Positions 23,720-31,924 of a stretch of 36,594 nt of DNA are shown here, piece after piece. How positions within the stretch are numbered: position 1 is the stretch's first letter; the number at the start of each line of letters is the position of its first letter. The stretch is taken from NCBI GenBank assembly GCA_046757645.1, contig JBHHYS010000014.1, forward strand, positions 1 through 36,594, written 5' to 3'. The DNA comes from JBHHYS01 sp046757645. Lineage in GTDB: Bacteria; Acidobacteriota; Terriglobia; Acidiferrales; 2-02-FULL-67-57. Both the position numbers and the translations under genes were made by a program. Under the pieces are notes generated by a model that saw only the letters and a program-made list of their open reading frames with translations, did no database searches and had not been told where the DNA came from.

Positions 23720-23760
23720 CGCTTGCCTCGCCAGCAGTCTAACACAGCTGTGGCAGTGGA

Positions 23761-25299
23761 TCAGACCCAGTAGGTGCGGTCGAGGGTGCGATACTGCACG
23801 GCTTCGGAGAGGTGCCGGGCGGTGATCGGCTCGCTGGCGTCGAGGTCGGCGATGGTGCGCGCCACCTTGAGGATGCGGTCGTGGGCGCGGGCGCTCAACC
23901 CGAGACGCGTGATCGCGATCTCCAGCAACTTGTCTGACGGGGCATCAATTTCGCAGTAGCGGCGAATCAAGCGCGACGGCATCTGGGCGTTGGCGTAGAA
24001 CGGCTTGCCCTCGAAGCGTTCCAGTTGGCGCTGGCGGGCGGCAAGCACCCGCGCCCGCACGGCCGTCGATCCCTCCCCGGGCGCCGGGCCGCGCAGTTCT
24101 TGGTAGCGCACCGCGGGGACGTCGATGTGGATGTCGATGCGGTCGAGCAAAGGGCCGGAAATCTTGCTTACGTAGCGCTGGATTTGCGGGGGCGTGCAGC
24201 GGCATTCGCGCGTGGGGTCGTTGAAGAACCCGCAGGGACAGGGGTTCATCGCCGCCACCAGCACGAAGCGAGCCGGAAAGGTCAAGCTGGTGGTGGCGCG
24301 GGAGATGGTCACCACCGCATCTTCCAGCGGCTGGCGGAGCACCTCCAGGGCGTTGCGCTGGAATTCCGGCAGCTCGTCGAGAAACAGCACCCCGTTGTGG
24401 GCCAGCGACACTTCGCCCGGGCGGGGAATGGTGCCGCCGCCGATCAGGCCGGCGTCGGAGATGGTGTGGTGAGGCGAGCGAAAGGGACGAAGGTCGACCA
24501 GGCCGCGCCCGTCTTTGAGCAAGCCAGCGACGCTGTGAATCTTGGTGGTTTGGATGGCTTCGTCCAGGGTGAGCGGCGGCAGGATGCTGGGGACGCGCTT
24601 GGCCAGCATCGTTTTGCCCGAGCCAGGCGGGCCGATCATGATGATGTTGTGGCCGCCGGCACAGGCCACCTCCAGGGCGCGCTTGGCGTGCGGCTGACCC
24701 CGGACATCGCGGAGGTCCGCGGTGTACTCGCCGGCCTCGGCCACCAGTTGCGCCGGCTGGATGCGCACCGGAAGACCCGAGTCGGGGTCGTTGATCAAGT
24801 CCACCACCTGCGGGAGGCTTCGCGCCGCGTAGACGTTTACACCCTCCACCACCGCCGCTTCCTCCGCGTTGGCTTCCGGGACGACGAGCCGCGGAATGCC
24901 CTTTTCCCGGGCGGCGACAGCAATCGAGAGCGCCCCTTTGATGGACCGCACCATGCCGTCCAACGCCAGCTCCCCCACAAACAAGAACTCGCTGAGCTCC
25001 CGCCCGAAGAAGGCGCCGGTGGCCCCCAGAAGCCCCAAGGCCATGGGAAGGTCGAAGCCTGAGCCTTCCTTCTTGATGTCCGCGGGGGCCAGGTTGATGG
25101 TGACGTTCTGATAGGTGGGAAAGTTGAAGCCGCAGTTCTTGATGGCGGACTTGATCCGCTCGCGACTCTCTTTGACAGCCGCATCAGGCAGGCCCACGGT
25201 GGTGAAGCTGCCTACGCCGCCCTGGGCCAGGTCCACTTCCACCTGCACCAGGTAGGCGTCAATGCCGAACAGGGCGGCGCTCTGCGTTTTGAAGAGCAT
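23761..25299 (-). CDS. comM: ComM/YifB magnesium-chelatase-like AAA+ protein
   Basis: A 512-residue AAA+ protein, the family's usual length. The N-terminal domain (about 20-145) has GLPDAAVKESRERIKSAI; the AAA core carries Walker A GPPGSGKT (223-230), Walker B NGVLFLDELPEF, and NPCPCG...CRC (a small zinc-like Cys cluster) before the sensor 1 region; a C-terminal Mg-chelatase helical domain ends with RTIADLD. ComM is a hexameric helicase that extends branch migration of DNA taken up in natural transformation; in non-competent bacteria the role is unclear. It has a good promoter at 25329-25357. Confidence 0.94.
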   Translation of the reverse strand: MLFKTQSAALFGIDAYLVQVEVDLAQGGVGSFTTVGLPDAAVKESRERIKSAIKNCGFNFPTYQNVTINLAPADIKKEGSGFDLPMALGLLGATGAFFGRELSEFLFVGELALDGMVRSIKGALSIAVAAREKGIPRLVVPEANAEEAAVVEGVNVYAARSLPQVVDLINDPDSGLPVRIQPAQLVAEAGEYTADLRDVRGQPHAKRALEVACAGGHNIIMIGPPGSGKTMLAKRVPSILPPLTLDEAIQTTKIHSVAGLLKDGRGLVDLRPFRSPHHTISDAGLIGGGTIPRPGEVSLAHNGVLFLDELPEFQRNALEVLRQPLEDAVVTISRATTSLTFPARFVLVAAMNPCPCGFFNDPTRECRCTPPQIQRYVSKISGPLLDRIDIHIDVPAVRYQELRGPAPGEGSTAVRARVLAARQRQLERFEGKPFYANAQMPSRLIRRYCEIDAPSDKLLEIAITRLGLSARAHDRILKVARTIADLDASEPITARHLSEAVQYRTLDRTYWV

Positions 25300-25328
25300 G
25301 GCAAGTCTCAGCGGCTCGGGCTGCCGAT

Positions 25329-25357
25329 AGGGTATGACAACCGAGCCGCTGTTTCAA
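25329..25357 (-). promoter_or_regulatory. Promoter of comM-dsbA
   Basis: On the minus strand: TTGAAA, a 17-base spacer, TACCCT, starting transcription about 22 bases before the comM ATG. Confidence 0.5.
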
Positions 25358-25399
25358 TCGGAAGGCTGGCTGGAGCCACGGGACTGGTGCCGCGTGCGG

Positions 25400-25612
25400 C
25401 TAGGGCTGGGAGCGGGCGCCGCGGGCCGCGCCCCATTTCTGTCGCGCCCAGTCAAGCAGCCGCCGCGCCCAGCGGTACTCCGGCGCCAGCAAGAGCAGCC
25501 CGGCGGCGATCATGGCAATGCCCTGCAAAAACGGAAGGAACAGCCCCACGATGCCGAGGCCAATCAGGGCAAAGCCGAGAATGATGCGCGCCAAACGCGC
25601 TGCCTGTGCCAC
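25400..25612 (-). CDS. Small PGPGW-type transmembrane protein
   Basis: A 70-residue protein with two predicted transmembrane helices (IILGFALIGLGIVGLFLPF and GIAMIAAGLLLLAPEY) joined by a short turn, and a basic C-terminal tail with WARRLLDWARQKW. The hydrophobic hairpin with the LAPEYRWARRLL end matches the PGPGW family of small inner-membrane proteins. The name-giving turn is PFLQG here instead of PGPGW. Function unknown. It could be expressed with comM, but the intervening promoter suggests separate units. Confidence 0.7.
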   Translation of the reverse strand: MAQAARLARIILGFALIGLGIVGLFLPFLQGIAMIAAGLLLLAPEYRWARRLLDWARQKWGAARGARSQP

Positions 25613-25709
25613 GGAATCCTTACTCCTTCCACCCGATAGGGGATGCGGGCCGGAGCCCCATTGTACATCGTTCCGCTCACTCCGCGGCCTTTCGCCGAAC
25701 CGGGTGGCG

Positions 25710-25718
25710 TGCTAGAAT
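25710..25718 (+). promoter_or_regulatory. Possible extended -10 promoter of the NadR-like kinase gene
   Basis: TG-C-TAGAAT, 59 bases before the ATG at 25777, without a clear -35 hexamer. Confidence 0.35.
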
Positions 25719-25776
25719 CGGCCCCGAGTCAGACCGTGGGCGGCGAGTGAGCCACAGGACGCCCGCGGGAAGTCCC

Positions 25777-26391
25777 ATGAAACTGGGTTTAATTGGCACC
25801 CACGGCGTCGGCAAGACCACGCTCGCCTACGACGTGTGCGCCCGGCTCAAGAGAGCCGGCGAGAACGTGGAGCTGGTGACCGAGGTGGCTCGCCGCTCTC
25901 CCCTGCCCATCAACGAAACCACCACCCTCGAGGGCCAGCTCTGGATCCTGCACGCCCAGATCGCAGCCGAGCTGGAGGCCGCCTGCCGCGCCCCCTACGT
26001 GCTCTGCGATCGCTCGGTGCTGGACAACTACTGCTACCTGGTGAACAAGTGCGGTCGCCAACCGGAGCTCGAGCGGTGGCTGGAGCGCTGGCTGGAAAGC
26101 TATCACCTGCTGGTGGGAGTGCCTCTGGTGCGGGAGTCGATCTACTCGGAGGGCTTCCGCCAGCCCAGCCTCGCCGATGGACTCCGCGCCACCGACCGCG
26201 CCTTCCAGCAGCGCATCGATGCCCTGCTCAAGGAGCTGCTCACGGAACCGCCCTTCGAGCGCTTCGCCGAGCGCGTGCTGTGGCTCGACGGCATCCGGCA
26301 GTCCCAGTGGGCCGAAACCGTCTGGGAGCGGCTCGATTCCTGGCGGGGCCCGAAGCCGGAGCTGCCGGACCCCACCCGCGCCGCTCACTAG
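25777..26391 (+). CDS. P-loop ATPase/nucleoside-kinase-like protein (AAA_28, NadR-like)
   Basis: A 204-residue protein with Walker A GTHGVGKTT (residues 7-15) immediately at the N-terminus, a NINETTTLEGQLWIL-like segment after VELVTEVARRSPLPI, a CDRSVLDNYCYL motif (the DR is typical of deoxynucleoside-kinase-like folds), and a lid region with SEGFRQPS. This resembles the kinase domain of NadR and the AAA_28 group. Substrate unknown; nicotinamide riboside is possible but there is no NMN adenylyltransferase domain. Weak ribosome site. It converges on mutM and the two stops share CTAG. Confidence 0.75.
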   Translation: MKLGLIGTHGVGKTTLAYDVCARLKRAGENVELVTEVARRSPLPINETTTLEGQLWILHAQIAAELEAACRAPYVLCDRSVLDNYCYLVNKCGRQPELERWLERWLESYHLLVGVPLVRESIYSEGFRQPSLADGLRATDRAFQQRIDALLKELLTEPPFERFAERVLWLDGIRQSQWAETVWERLDSWRGPKPELPDPTRAAH

Positions 26392-27257
26392 GCCCTCCAT
26401 GCCCGGCTCGCAGCAGAGGTCGAACCCGAGCCGGGTTGGCACCGGGGACAGAAGTAGGCGCTGCGCCCGGTCAGCACCATCCGCTCGATAGGCACAGTAC
26501 ACCGCGGGCAGGGCTCCCCGGCGCGGCCGTAAACCCGCAAGTAGTTCTGGTAACCTCCGGGCACGCCGTCGGCGGTGCGATAGTCGGAGACTGACGTACC
26601 CTGGCCGGCAATCGCCTCCCGCAACACCCCGCGCACGGCGCGGAACAGCCGGGCCAGCTCCCGCCGCCCGAGTGTGCCGGCCGAGCGCCGGGGATGAATC
26701 CCGGCGACGTAGAGGGTCTCGTTGCTGTAGATGTTCCCCAGCCCGCGCAGCCGGTTCTGGTTCAGCAACAGGTTTTTGACCGGGAGACGCCGACCGGCAA
26801 ACATCCCGCAGAAGCGTGCGAAGGTGAGTCGAAGAGGCTCAGGGCCGTGGGCGGCGAAGTAGTCGCGCAAATCGGCTTCGGGCAGCACCAGCATTTTTCC
26901 GAAGCGGCGCTGATCCCGAAAGCGGAGTTGCGCGCCGCCACTGAGCCACGCGACGACGTGCGTATGCTTCAAGAACGGCGCCGTGGGCGCGCAGACGTAG
27001 AACTGACCGGTCATTCCCAGGTGAACGATCCAGTAGTGCGAGGGGAGGCGCGGGCCCCGGGGGTGCAATTGCAGCAGGATGTACTTGCCCCGGCGCGTGA
27101 TCCGAGCAATGCGGGCGTCGATGAGAGCGCGGCCGAGCCCGCGCACGCTGCCCCGCACCACCAGCGGTTGCAGAACGCGAAGACGCAAGATGCGCCGACC
27201 TGCGATGCGGGGGCGCAGGCCGCGCACTACGGTCTCGACTTCGGGTAGTTCCGGCAT
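26388..27257 (-). CDS. mutM: Formamidopyrimidine-DNA glycosylase
   Basis: A 289-residue base-excision-repair enzyme that removes 8-oxoguanine and formamidopyrimidines and nicks the abasic site. MPELPEVET gives the catalytic proline (residue 2) and Glu3; Lys58 lies in RRGKYI; VKNLLLNQNRLRGLGNIYSNE is the helix-two-turn-helix; the zinc finger is CPRC...CPRC at the C-terminus. All catalytic elements are present. The short tail beyond the finger (GSGSTSAASRAWRA) is not conserved. A GATAAT element on the minus strand (27286-27291) is a possible -10. Its stop overlaps that of the convergent kinase gene. Confidence 0.95.
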   Translation of the reverse strand: MPELPEVETVVRGLRPRIAGRRILRLRVLQPLVVRGSVRGLGRALIDARIARITRRGKYILLQLHPRGPRLPSHYWIVHLGMTGQFYVCAPTAPFLKHTHVVAWLSGGAQLRFRDQRRFGKMLVLPEADLRDYFAAHGPEPLRLTFARFCGMFAGRRLPVKNLLLNQNRLRGLGNIYSNETLYVAGIHPRRSAGTLGRRELARLFRAVRGVLREAIAGQGTSVSDYRTADGVPGGYQNYLRVYGRAGEPCPRCTVPIERMVLTGRSAYFCPRCQPGSGSTSAASRAWRA

Positions 27258-27403
27258 CAGAAACCTTCTCCGGCAGCCTCCCGGGATTATCTCACCTTGC
27301 TCTGCTTACCGACAGCCAGTATGCTTGAGCGTCGAGAGGTCCGTGGAGGCGTCCAGGCATTCCCCTGAATCGGCCCGAGTTGCTGCTATATCCAATTCTG
27401 GGA

Positions 27404-27418
27404 AGCTCCGCGGGAGCT
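27404..27418. promoter_or_regulatory. Inverted repeat before the PiT operon, possible operator
   Basis: AGCTCC-GCG-GGAGCT lies just after a TATATC (27387-27392) that could be the -10 of the permease operon, 26 bases before its ATG. Position fits a repressor site. No repressor gene is next to it. The match could be fortuitous in GC-rich sequence. Confidence 0.35.
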
Positions 27419-27443
27419 CGCAACACCAAGAAGGGCGAACCGG

Positions 27444-28532
27444 ATGTTCTACGCATTGATGGGCGGAGTATTGTTGCTCGCTTTTGCCAACGGAGCGAAC
27501 GACAACTTCAAAGGTGTGGCCACCCTCTGGGGCACCGGCCGCTATCCCTACCGCACGGTTCTGCTCTGGGGGACATTTTGCACTTTCGCGGGTTCCGTCG
27601 CGGCGATGACATTGGCGGGCGGCCTGCTAAGAATCTTCAACGGCAGTCGCTTTCTGGGAACCGCCACTAGTCTCGATCCCGGTTTCCTGGCCGCTGTGGC
27701 GCTCGGTGGCGCCACGACCGTGCTCCTGGCAACCCGGCTGGGCGCGCCCATTTCCACCACGCACGCCCTGACCGGGAGCCTGGTGGGCGCGGGCCTGCTG
27801 GCCGTAGGCGCAGTGGGAATCAAGTGGGCGGCGCTCGTCACTGCGGTTGCCCTGCCCTTGCTGATTTCCCCGTTGCTGGCGATGGGACTCACCCTCGGCG
27901 TCTTCCCACCGCTCGCCCGCTGGCTCCGCTCGCGGAGCTGCCTCTGCCTGACCGAACCGGCACCCCTACTCTTGGACTCCGGAGATGCGGCCCGCGCAGC
28001 ACGCGGCTTCTGGCCCGCCTTGCGTCTCGCTCACCGCTCGGACTGCACCCGCGGCGATGAGCTTAGTCGCTGGAACACGGAAGTGCTGGTGCACTGGAGC
28101 TCAGCCGGCGTGATCAGTTTCGCCCGCGGCCTGAACGACACCCCGAAGATCGCCGCGCTGCTGCTTTCCGCCCCGCTGCTGGGGGCGACGACGACCTTCG
28201 TGCTGATCGCCGCCGCAATGGCGGTGGGCGGTCTGCTGGCGGCGGTAGGCGTCGCCCGCACAATGTCGCAGCGAGTGACCCGAATCGAGCCGGTCCCGGG
28301 AACGAGCGCGAACCTGGTGGGGGCATTGCTGGTGGGAATGGCCTCGCGCTGGGGCGTTCCGGTTTCAACCACCCACGTAACCATGGGTGGTATCTTCGGC
28401 GTGGGCCTCCACCAGCGTGCGCAGACCAACTGGATGCTGGCGCGCCAGATTGTGCTAGCCTGGGTGGTTACCTTTCCCCTGGGGCTGGCCGGCGGACTCG
28501 GGTTCTACTCTCTGCTCAAGACTCTGGCTTGA
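27444..28532 (+). CDS. PiT-family inorganic phosphate (possibly arsenate) permease
   Basis: A 362-residue integral membrane protein of the PiT/SLC20 family. It shows two inverted halves: the signature FANGANDNFKGVA (about 14-26) plus GAPISTTHALTGSLVGAG in the first, and RGLNDTPKIAAL (about 228-239) plus GVPVSTTHVTMGGIFGVG in the second. The central hydrophilic loop (about 165-215) is short and carries an unusual SRSCLCLTEP cysteine pair. PiT transporters carry metal-phosphate or arsenate with protons or sodium. It is the first gene of a tight plus-strand run with an ArsM-like methyltransferase 15 bases downstream, which hints at arsenate rather than simple phosphate supply; that is inference. 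The ribosome site is weak. Confidence 0.9.
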   Translation: MFYALMGGVLLLAFANGANDNFKGVATLWGTGRYPYRTVLLWGTFCTFAGSVAAMTLAGGLLRIFNGSRFLGTATSLDPGFLAAVALGGATTVLLATRLGAPISTTHALTGSLVGAGLLAVGAVGIKWAALVTAVALPLLISPLLAMGLTLGVFPPLARWLRSRSCLCLTEPAPLLLDSGDAARAARGFWPALRLAHRSDCTRGDELSRWNTEVLVHWSSAGVISFARGLNDTPKIAALLLSAPLLGATTTFVLIAAAMAVGGLLAAVGVARTMSQRVTRIEPVPGTSANLVGALLVGMASRWGVPVSTTHVTMGGIFGVGLHQRAQTNWMLARQIVLAWVVTFPLGLAGGLGFYSLLKTLA

Positions 28533-28547
28533 TGGAGGAATTGAGTT

Positions 28548-29714
28548 ATGTCCCATGCAGCTTCTCTCGATACCGAAAAGGCGGTGCAGAGGCGCTACAG
28601 CCGGGCCGCCCGCGCCAAGACATCGGCGCTGTGCTGCTCGGTGAGTTACGAACCCCGCTACCTGGCCGTGATTCCCGCGGAGATTCTCGAGCGCGACTAT
28701 GGCTGCGGCGACCCCTCACGCTTCGTCCAATCGGGTGACACCGTGCTGGATCTGGGCTGCGGGGCGGGCAAGATTTGCTACATCGCGGCGCAGATCGTGG
28801 GCCCCCAGGGCAAAGTGATCGGTGTGGACTTCAACCCCGAGATGCTCGCCCTGACTCGCAAGCACCAGCCGACCATCGCCGCCCGCTTGGGCTACGACAA
28901 CGTGGTCTTCCACCGCGCCCGCATCCAGAACCTAGCCCTGCCGCTCGACGACGTGGACGCCTACCTGAAAGCCCATCCGGTAGGCGGGGCCGGGGAGCTG
29001 GCCGACTTCGAGGCCTTCACCGAGCGGCTGCGCGCGGCCGCCCCGCTCATCCCCAACGAATCGGTGGATGTCATCGTGTCGAACTGCGTGCTCAACCTGG
29101 TGAGAGACAGCGACAAACGGAAGCTGTTCGCCGAGTTGTATCGCGTCCTGAAGCGCGGCGGGCGGGTAGCCATCAGCGACATTGTCGCGGACGAAGAGGT
29201 GCCCGCGGCCATCAAGCGCGACCCAGAGCTGTGGAGCGGCTGCCTGGCGGGTGCCTTCCGCGAAGACAAGTTCCTGGAAGCGTTCGAGCGCGCCGGCTTC
29301 CACGCCATCCAGATGGAAAAATACGACCCGAAACCCTGGCAGACGGTGCGCGGCATCGAGTTCCGCTCCATCACCGTGACCGCCCGCAAGGGGAAGGAAG
29401 GCCCCTGCCGGGAGCGCTCCCAGGCGGTGATCTACAAAGGACCGTGGAAGGAAGTAGAGGACGACGACGGGCACCGGCTCCGCCGCGGCCAGCGCATGGC
29501 GGTATGCGACAAAACCTACAAGATTCTGACCCAGGCGCCTTACGCCGACTCCGTCATTCCGGTGCCGCCTCGGCGAGAAGTCCCGTTGAGCAAAGCCCGC
29601 GGCTTCCTCTGCCCCGGGGCGGCGCTGCGTGACCCCCGGGAAACCAAAGGGAAGCGCTATCGCAAAACCATCTCGCCCACCCGGAGCGTCTGTGGGCCGG
29701 AGGGATGCTGCTGA
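28548..29714 (+). CDS. ArsM-like SAM methyltransferase with cysteine-rich C-terminal extension
   Basis: A 388-residue class I methyltransferase. The SAM site is VLDLGCGAGK (66-75). The three cysteines that bind As(III) in ArsM enzymes appear to be kept: YGCGDPS (Cys53), SNCVLNL (Cys180) and SGCLAGAF (Cys232); a Cys29-Cys30 pair precedes them. The core ends near residue 280. A further 110 residues follow, rich in conserved segments (AVIYKGPWKEVEDDDGH, AVCDKTYKI, FLCPGAAL, DPRETKG) and a terminal CGPEGCC. I recall proteins of this layout from cyanobacteria and other phyla, without a proven reaction. Strong GGAGGAATTGAGTT ribosome site. It overlaps the radical SAM gene by one base (TGATG). The methyl acceptor could be arsenite or another thiophilic species. 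Confidence 0.85.
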   Translation: MSHAASLDTEKAVQRRYSRAARAKTSALCCSVSYEPRYLAVIPAEILERDYGCGDPSRFVQSGDTVLDLGCGAGKICYIAAQIVGPQGKVIGVDFNPEMLALTRKHQPTIAARLGYDNVVFHRARIQNLALPLDDVDAYLKAHPVGGAGELADFEAFTERLRAAAPLIPNESVDVIVSNCVLNLVRDSDKRKLFAELYRVLKRGGRVAISDIVADEEVPAAIKRDPELWSGCLAGAFREDKFLEAFERAGFHAIQMEKYDPKPWQTVRGIEFRSITVTARKGKEGPCRERSQAVIYKGPWKEVEDDDGHRLRRGQRMAVCDKTYKILTQAPYADSVIPVPPRREVPLSKARGFLCPGAALRDPRETKGKRYRKTISPTRSVCGPEGCC

Positions 29715-30730
29715 TGGTCACCGCACCCACCACCCTTCTCCGCCGCCATCCCGACGGCTTGGGGCTGGCCAATGCCAAAGGGGAGCAACGCGGCTACGCC
29801 GAGCCCAAGCAGGTGAACGGCCGGTTTGTGCTCGAAGACTTGTGGGTGATGCAGGGCTCGCTGTGCGACCTGAAGTGCACGCACTGCTATACGGCCTCTT
29901 CGCCCACCAACAACCGCCTGCAGCAAATCAGCTTCGAGGAGCTGCGGCCGCACCTGGAGGCTGCCGCCTGCTTTGGGGTGCAGAAAATCTACTTCACCGG
30001 GGGTGAAGTATTCGTCAACGAAGCAGTGCTGCGCGGCCGAGCTACGCTGAACGAGGAATTTGTGCACAGCCTGCGGTACGCACTCCAAATCGCCCCCGTG
30101 GAAATCCTCACCAACGGCCGGCGCTACATCCGGAACCACTTCGACATCCTGGGCCGGCTGCGGGCGCGCCACGGCGACCGTCTGCAGTTGCGCATCACGC
30201 TGGAAAGCCCGCGGGCAGAGGAGCACGACGCGATCCGCGGCAAGGGCACGTTTGCGCAAACGGTGGAAACCATTACTCAACTGCAAGCCTTGGGTTTCGC
30301 CCCCATCATCACGGCCGAGCGTCCGTTCCTCTCCGAGCAAAGCGACGAAGAAATCCGCGCCGCCTACCAAGCGCTCTTCCCCGGGCCGGTTGAGGTCAAC
30401 CTGATCGAAAACGTTCTGGAGATGGGGCACCAACTGGTGCAGATCGGCAAGCGCGGCCAAGCGCCCCAGCCCGAGGTGTTCATCACCACCGGCTGCTTTT
30501 CCATCCTGGGGAAGCCGCCCGAGTCGCTGATGTGCCACTACAGCCGCTGCTTGCAGAAGATCGAAGGGCAGCTCCGCTACTATCCGTGCCCGGTCATCTA
30601 CGACGACGCCCGCTTCACGCTGGGCACGACGCTCGAAGAATCCTTTCGCCGTGTCTATCTGGCCCACAAGAACTGCTACGATTACTGCCTGAAGGGCAAG
30701 GGCGCGACCTGCCGCACCCGGCCGCTCTAG
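29714..30730 (+). CDS. Radical SAM enzyme with cysteine-rich C-terminus
   Basis: A 338-residue radical SAM protein. The cluster motif CDLKCTHC (Cys51, Cys55, Cys58) lies in LWVMQGSLCDLKCTHCYT; YFTGGEVF is the GGE motif; the barrel continues with VEILTNGRRYI and LRITLES. The C-terminal 80 residues hold six or more further cysteines (TTGCF, MCHYSRC, YPCPV, NCYDYC, ATCRT), enough for an auxiliary iron-sulfur cluster like a SPASM or twitch domain. ATG 29714 is preferred because it forms TGATG with the previous stop and has GGAGG at about ten bases; 29705 is too close to that site. It does not look like ArsS, which has a different C-terminal domain. Substrate unknown; the operon suggests it carbon-modifies the methyltransferase product. 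Confidence 0.85.
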   Translation: MVTAPTTLLRRHPDGLGLANAKGEQRGYAEPKQVNGRFVLEDLWVMQGSLCDLKCTHCYTASSPTNNRLQQISFEELRPHLEAAACFGVQKIYFTGGEVFVNEAVLRGRATLNEEFVHSLRYALQIAPVEILTNGRRYIRNHFDILGRLRARHGDRLQLRITLESPRAEEHDAIRGKGTFAQTVETITQLQALGFAPIITAERPFLSEQSDEEIRAAYQALFPGPVEVNLIENVLEMGHQLVQIGKRGQAPQPEVFITTGCFSILGKPPESLMCHYSRCLQKIEGQLRYYPCPVIYDDARFTLGTTLEESFRRVYLAHKNCYDYCLKGKGATCRTRPL

Positions 30731-30771
30731 GCTTTCAACCCCTCGGCCACGCCCAAGGCACGGAGGATCCT

Positions 30772-31812
30772 ATGCGCATCGGTGTGATTCCCGAAGCAGC
30801 CCGGGAGTGGTTGACCCTGCGCGGCCACCGCTTTCCCCAGCCGCTGTTTGACGTCATGGGGACGATGCTGCTGAGCCGGGCGGTGATGGCTGGAGTCCAC
30901 TTCGGCGTCTTCAACCGCCTGGCGCGGGGCGCAAAGACAGCCGACGAACTGGCGGCTGAAACCCGCTCCGACAAGCACGGAATGAAGCTGCTGCTCGACG
31001 CCCTGGTCGCCTGCCGCTACCTAACCCGAGAAAATGGCCGTTACCGCAACGCCACTCTGGGCGCGCGCTGGCTCGTCTGCGAAGCTCCTCAAACACTGGC
31101 GAACTTCGTGCGCTTCAACTACGACCAATGGGAGTGGGTCAGTCACTTAGAGCAGTACATCCAGCACGGTGCGGCACAGGACATTCACGTCAAACTCAAT
31201 GCCTCGCAATGGCGAAACTATATGCTCGGCCTGAAAGACATCGCCACGCTCTCCGCCGCGGAGCTGGTTTCCAAGATCAAATGGGCGCCGCCGCCGCGCC
31301 GCCTGCTCGATGTGGGCGGAGGCCACAGCTACTATTCCATCGCTATGTGCCGCCGCTATCCTGGACTGCAAGCGAGTGTAGTCGACCTCGAGCCCGCGGT
31401 TCGCATCGGGCGCGAACTGGTGGCGCAGGCCGGCTTGAGCCCGCGAATCAGCTTCCGCGCCGGAAGTCTGACCGAGACCGCGTTCGGCGAACACCACGAC
31501 ATCGCTTTTCTCTTCAACGTCATGCACCACCTCGACGAAGAAACCAACCGGGAGACCCTGCGGCGGCTCCACGCCGCACTCGGGCCGCAGGGAAGACTGG
31601 TCGTCTGGGAATCCTTTCGGGAAGAGCGCGAGAAAATGCAAAAGGACCAACTGGGCAGTTTGCTGGCGCTCTTCTTCGGAGTGACCAGCAAGCAGCAGAC
31701 GTACGCATTCGATCAGGTGGCGGAGTGGACCCGGCAGGCGGGCTTCAAAAGGCTGCAGCACCAGAAGTTACGCAGCGCGCCCCACGCCGGCCTCCTGCTG
31801 GCCACCAAATAG
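30772..31812 (+). CDS. O-methyltransferase-type (Methyltransf_2 fold) SAM enzyme
   Basis: A 346-residue enzyme. The N-terminal helical dimerisation domain (about 20-110; AVMAGVHFGVFNRL, TADELAAETRSDKHGMKLLLDAL, a winged-helix pattern) is followed by a SAM domain with LLDVGGGHSYYSIAM, DLEPAV and FNVMHHLDEETNRETL, then GRLVVWESF. The layout matches the plant-type O-methyltransferase family (COMT-like, also found in bacterial secondary metabolism). These methylate hydroxyl or other heteroatoms of small molecules. The usual catalytic His is plausibly in VMHHLD, but that should be modelled. Ribosome site CGGAGGATCCT. The gap to the radical SAM gene is 41 bases, so it should be co-transcribed. Substrate unknown. 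Confidence 0.85.
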   Translation: MRIGVIPEAAREWLTLRGHRFPQPLFDVMGTMLLSRAVMAGVHFGVFNRLARGAKTADELAAETRSDKHGMKLLLDALVACRYLTRENGRYRNATLGARWLVCEAPQTLANFVRFNYDQWEWVSHLEQYIQHGAAQDIHVKLNASQWRNYMLGLKDIATLSAAELVSKIKWAPPPRRLLDVGGGHSYYSIAMCRRYPGLQASVVDLEPAVRIGRELVAQAGLSPRISFRAGSLTETAFGEHHDIAFLFNVMHHLDEETNRETLRRLHAALGPQGRLVVWESFREEREKMQKDQLGSLLALFFGVTSKQQTYAFDQVAEWTRQAGFKRLQHQKLRSAPHAGLLLATK

Positions 31813-31924
31813 CGGGCGCGCCCACCGCCGAGCTGGCACCCGGGCAGCGGCGCGCCTATCCCGGGGAGAGAGATTAGGGCGCCGGAAGAAATAGTCGCGG
31901 CCAGCGGTTTTTTCGCGGGATTTC

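Noticed and set aside
24025..25062. 345-codon plus-strand frame opposite comM
   Set aside because: comM is a clear full-length AAA+ protein; the opposite frame is His/Gly/Arg-rich without motifs.
27444..28532. Reading the PiT gene as ordinary phosphate supply only
   Set aside because: Not excluded, but the 15-base link to an ArsM-like gene makes arsenate a real alternative; both are kept open in the entry.
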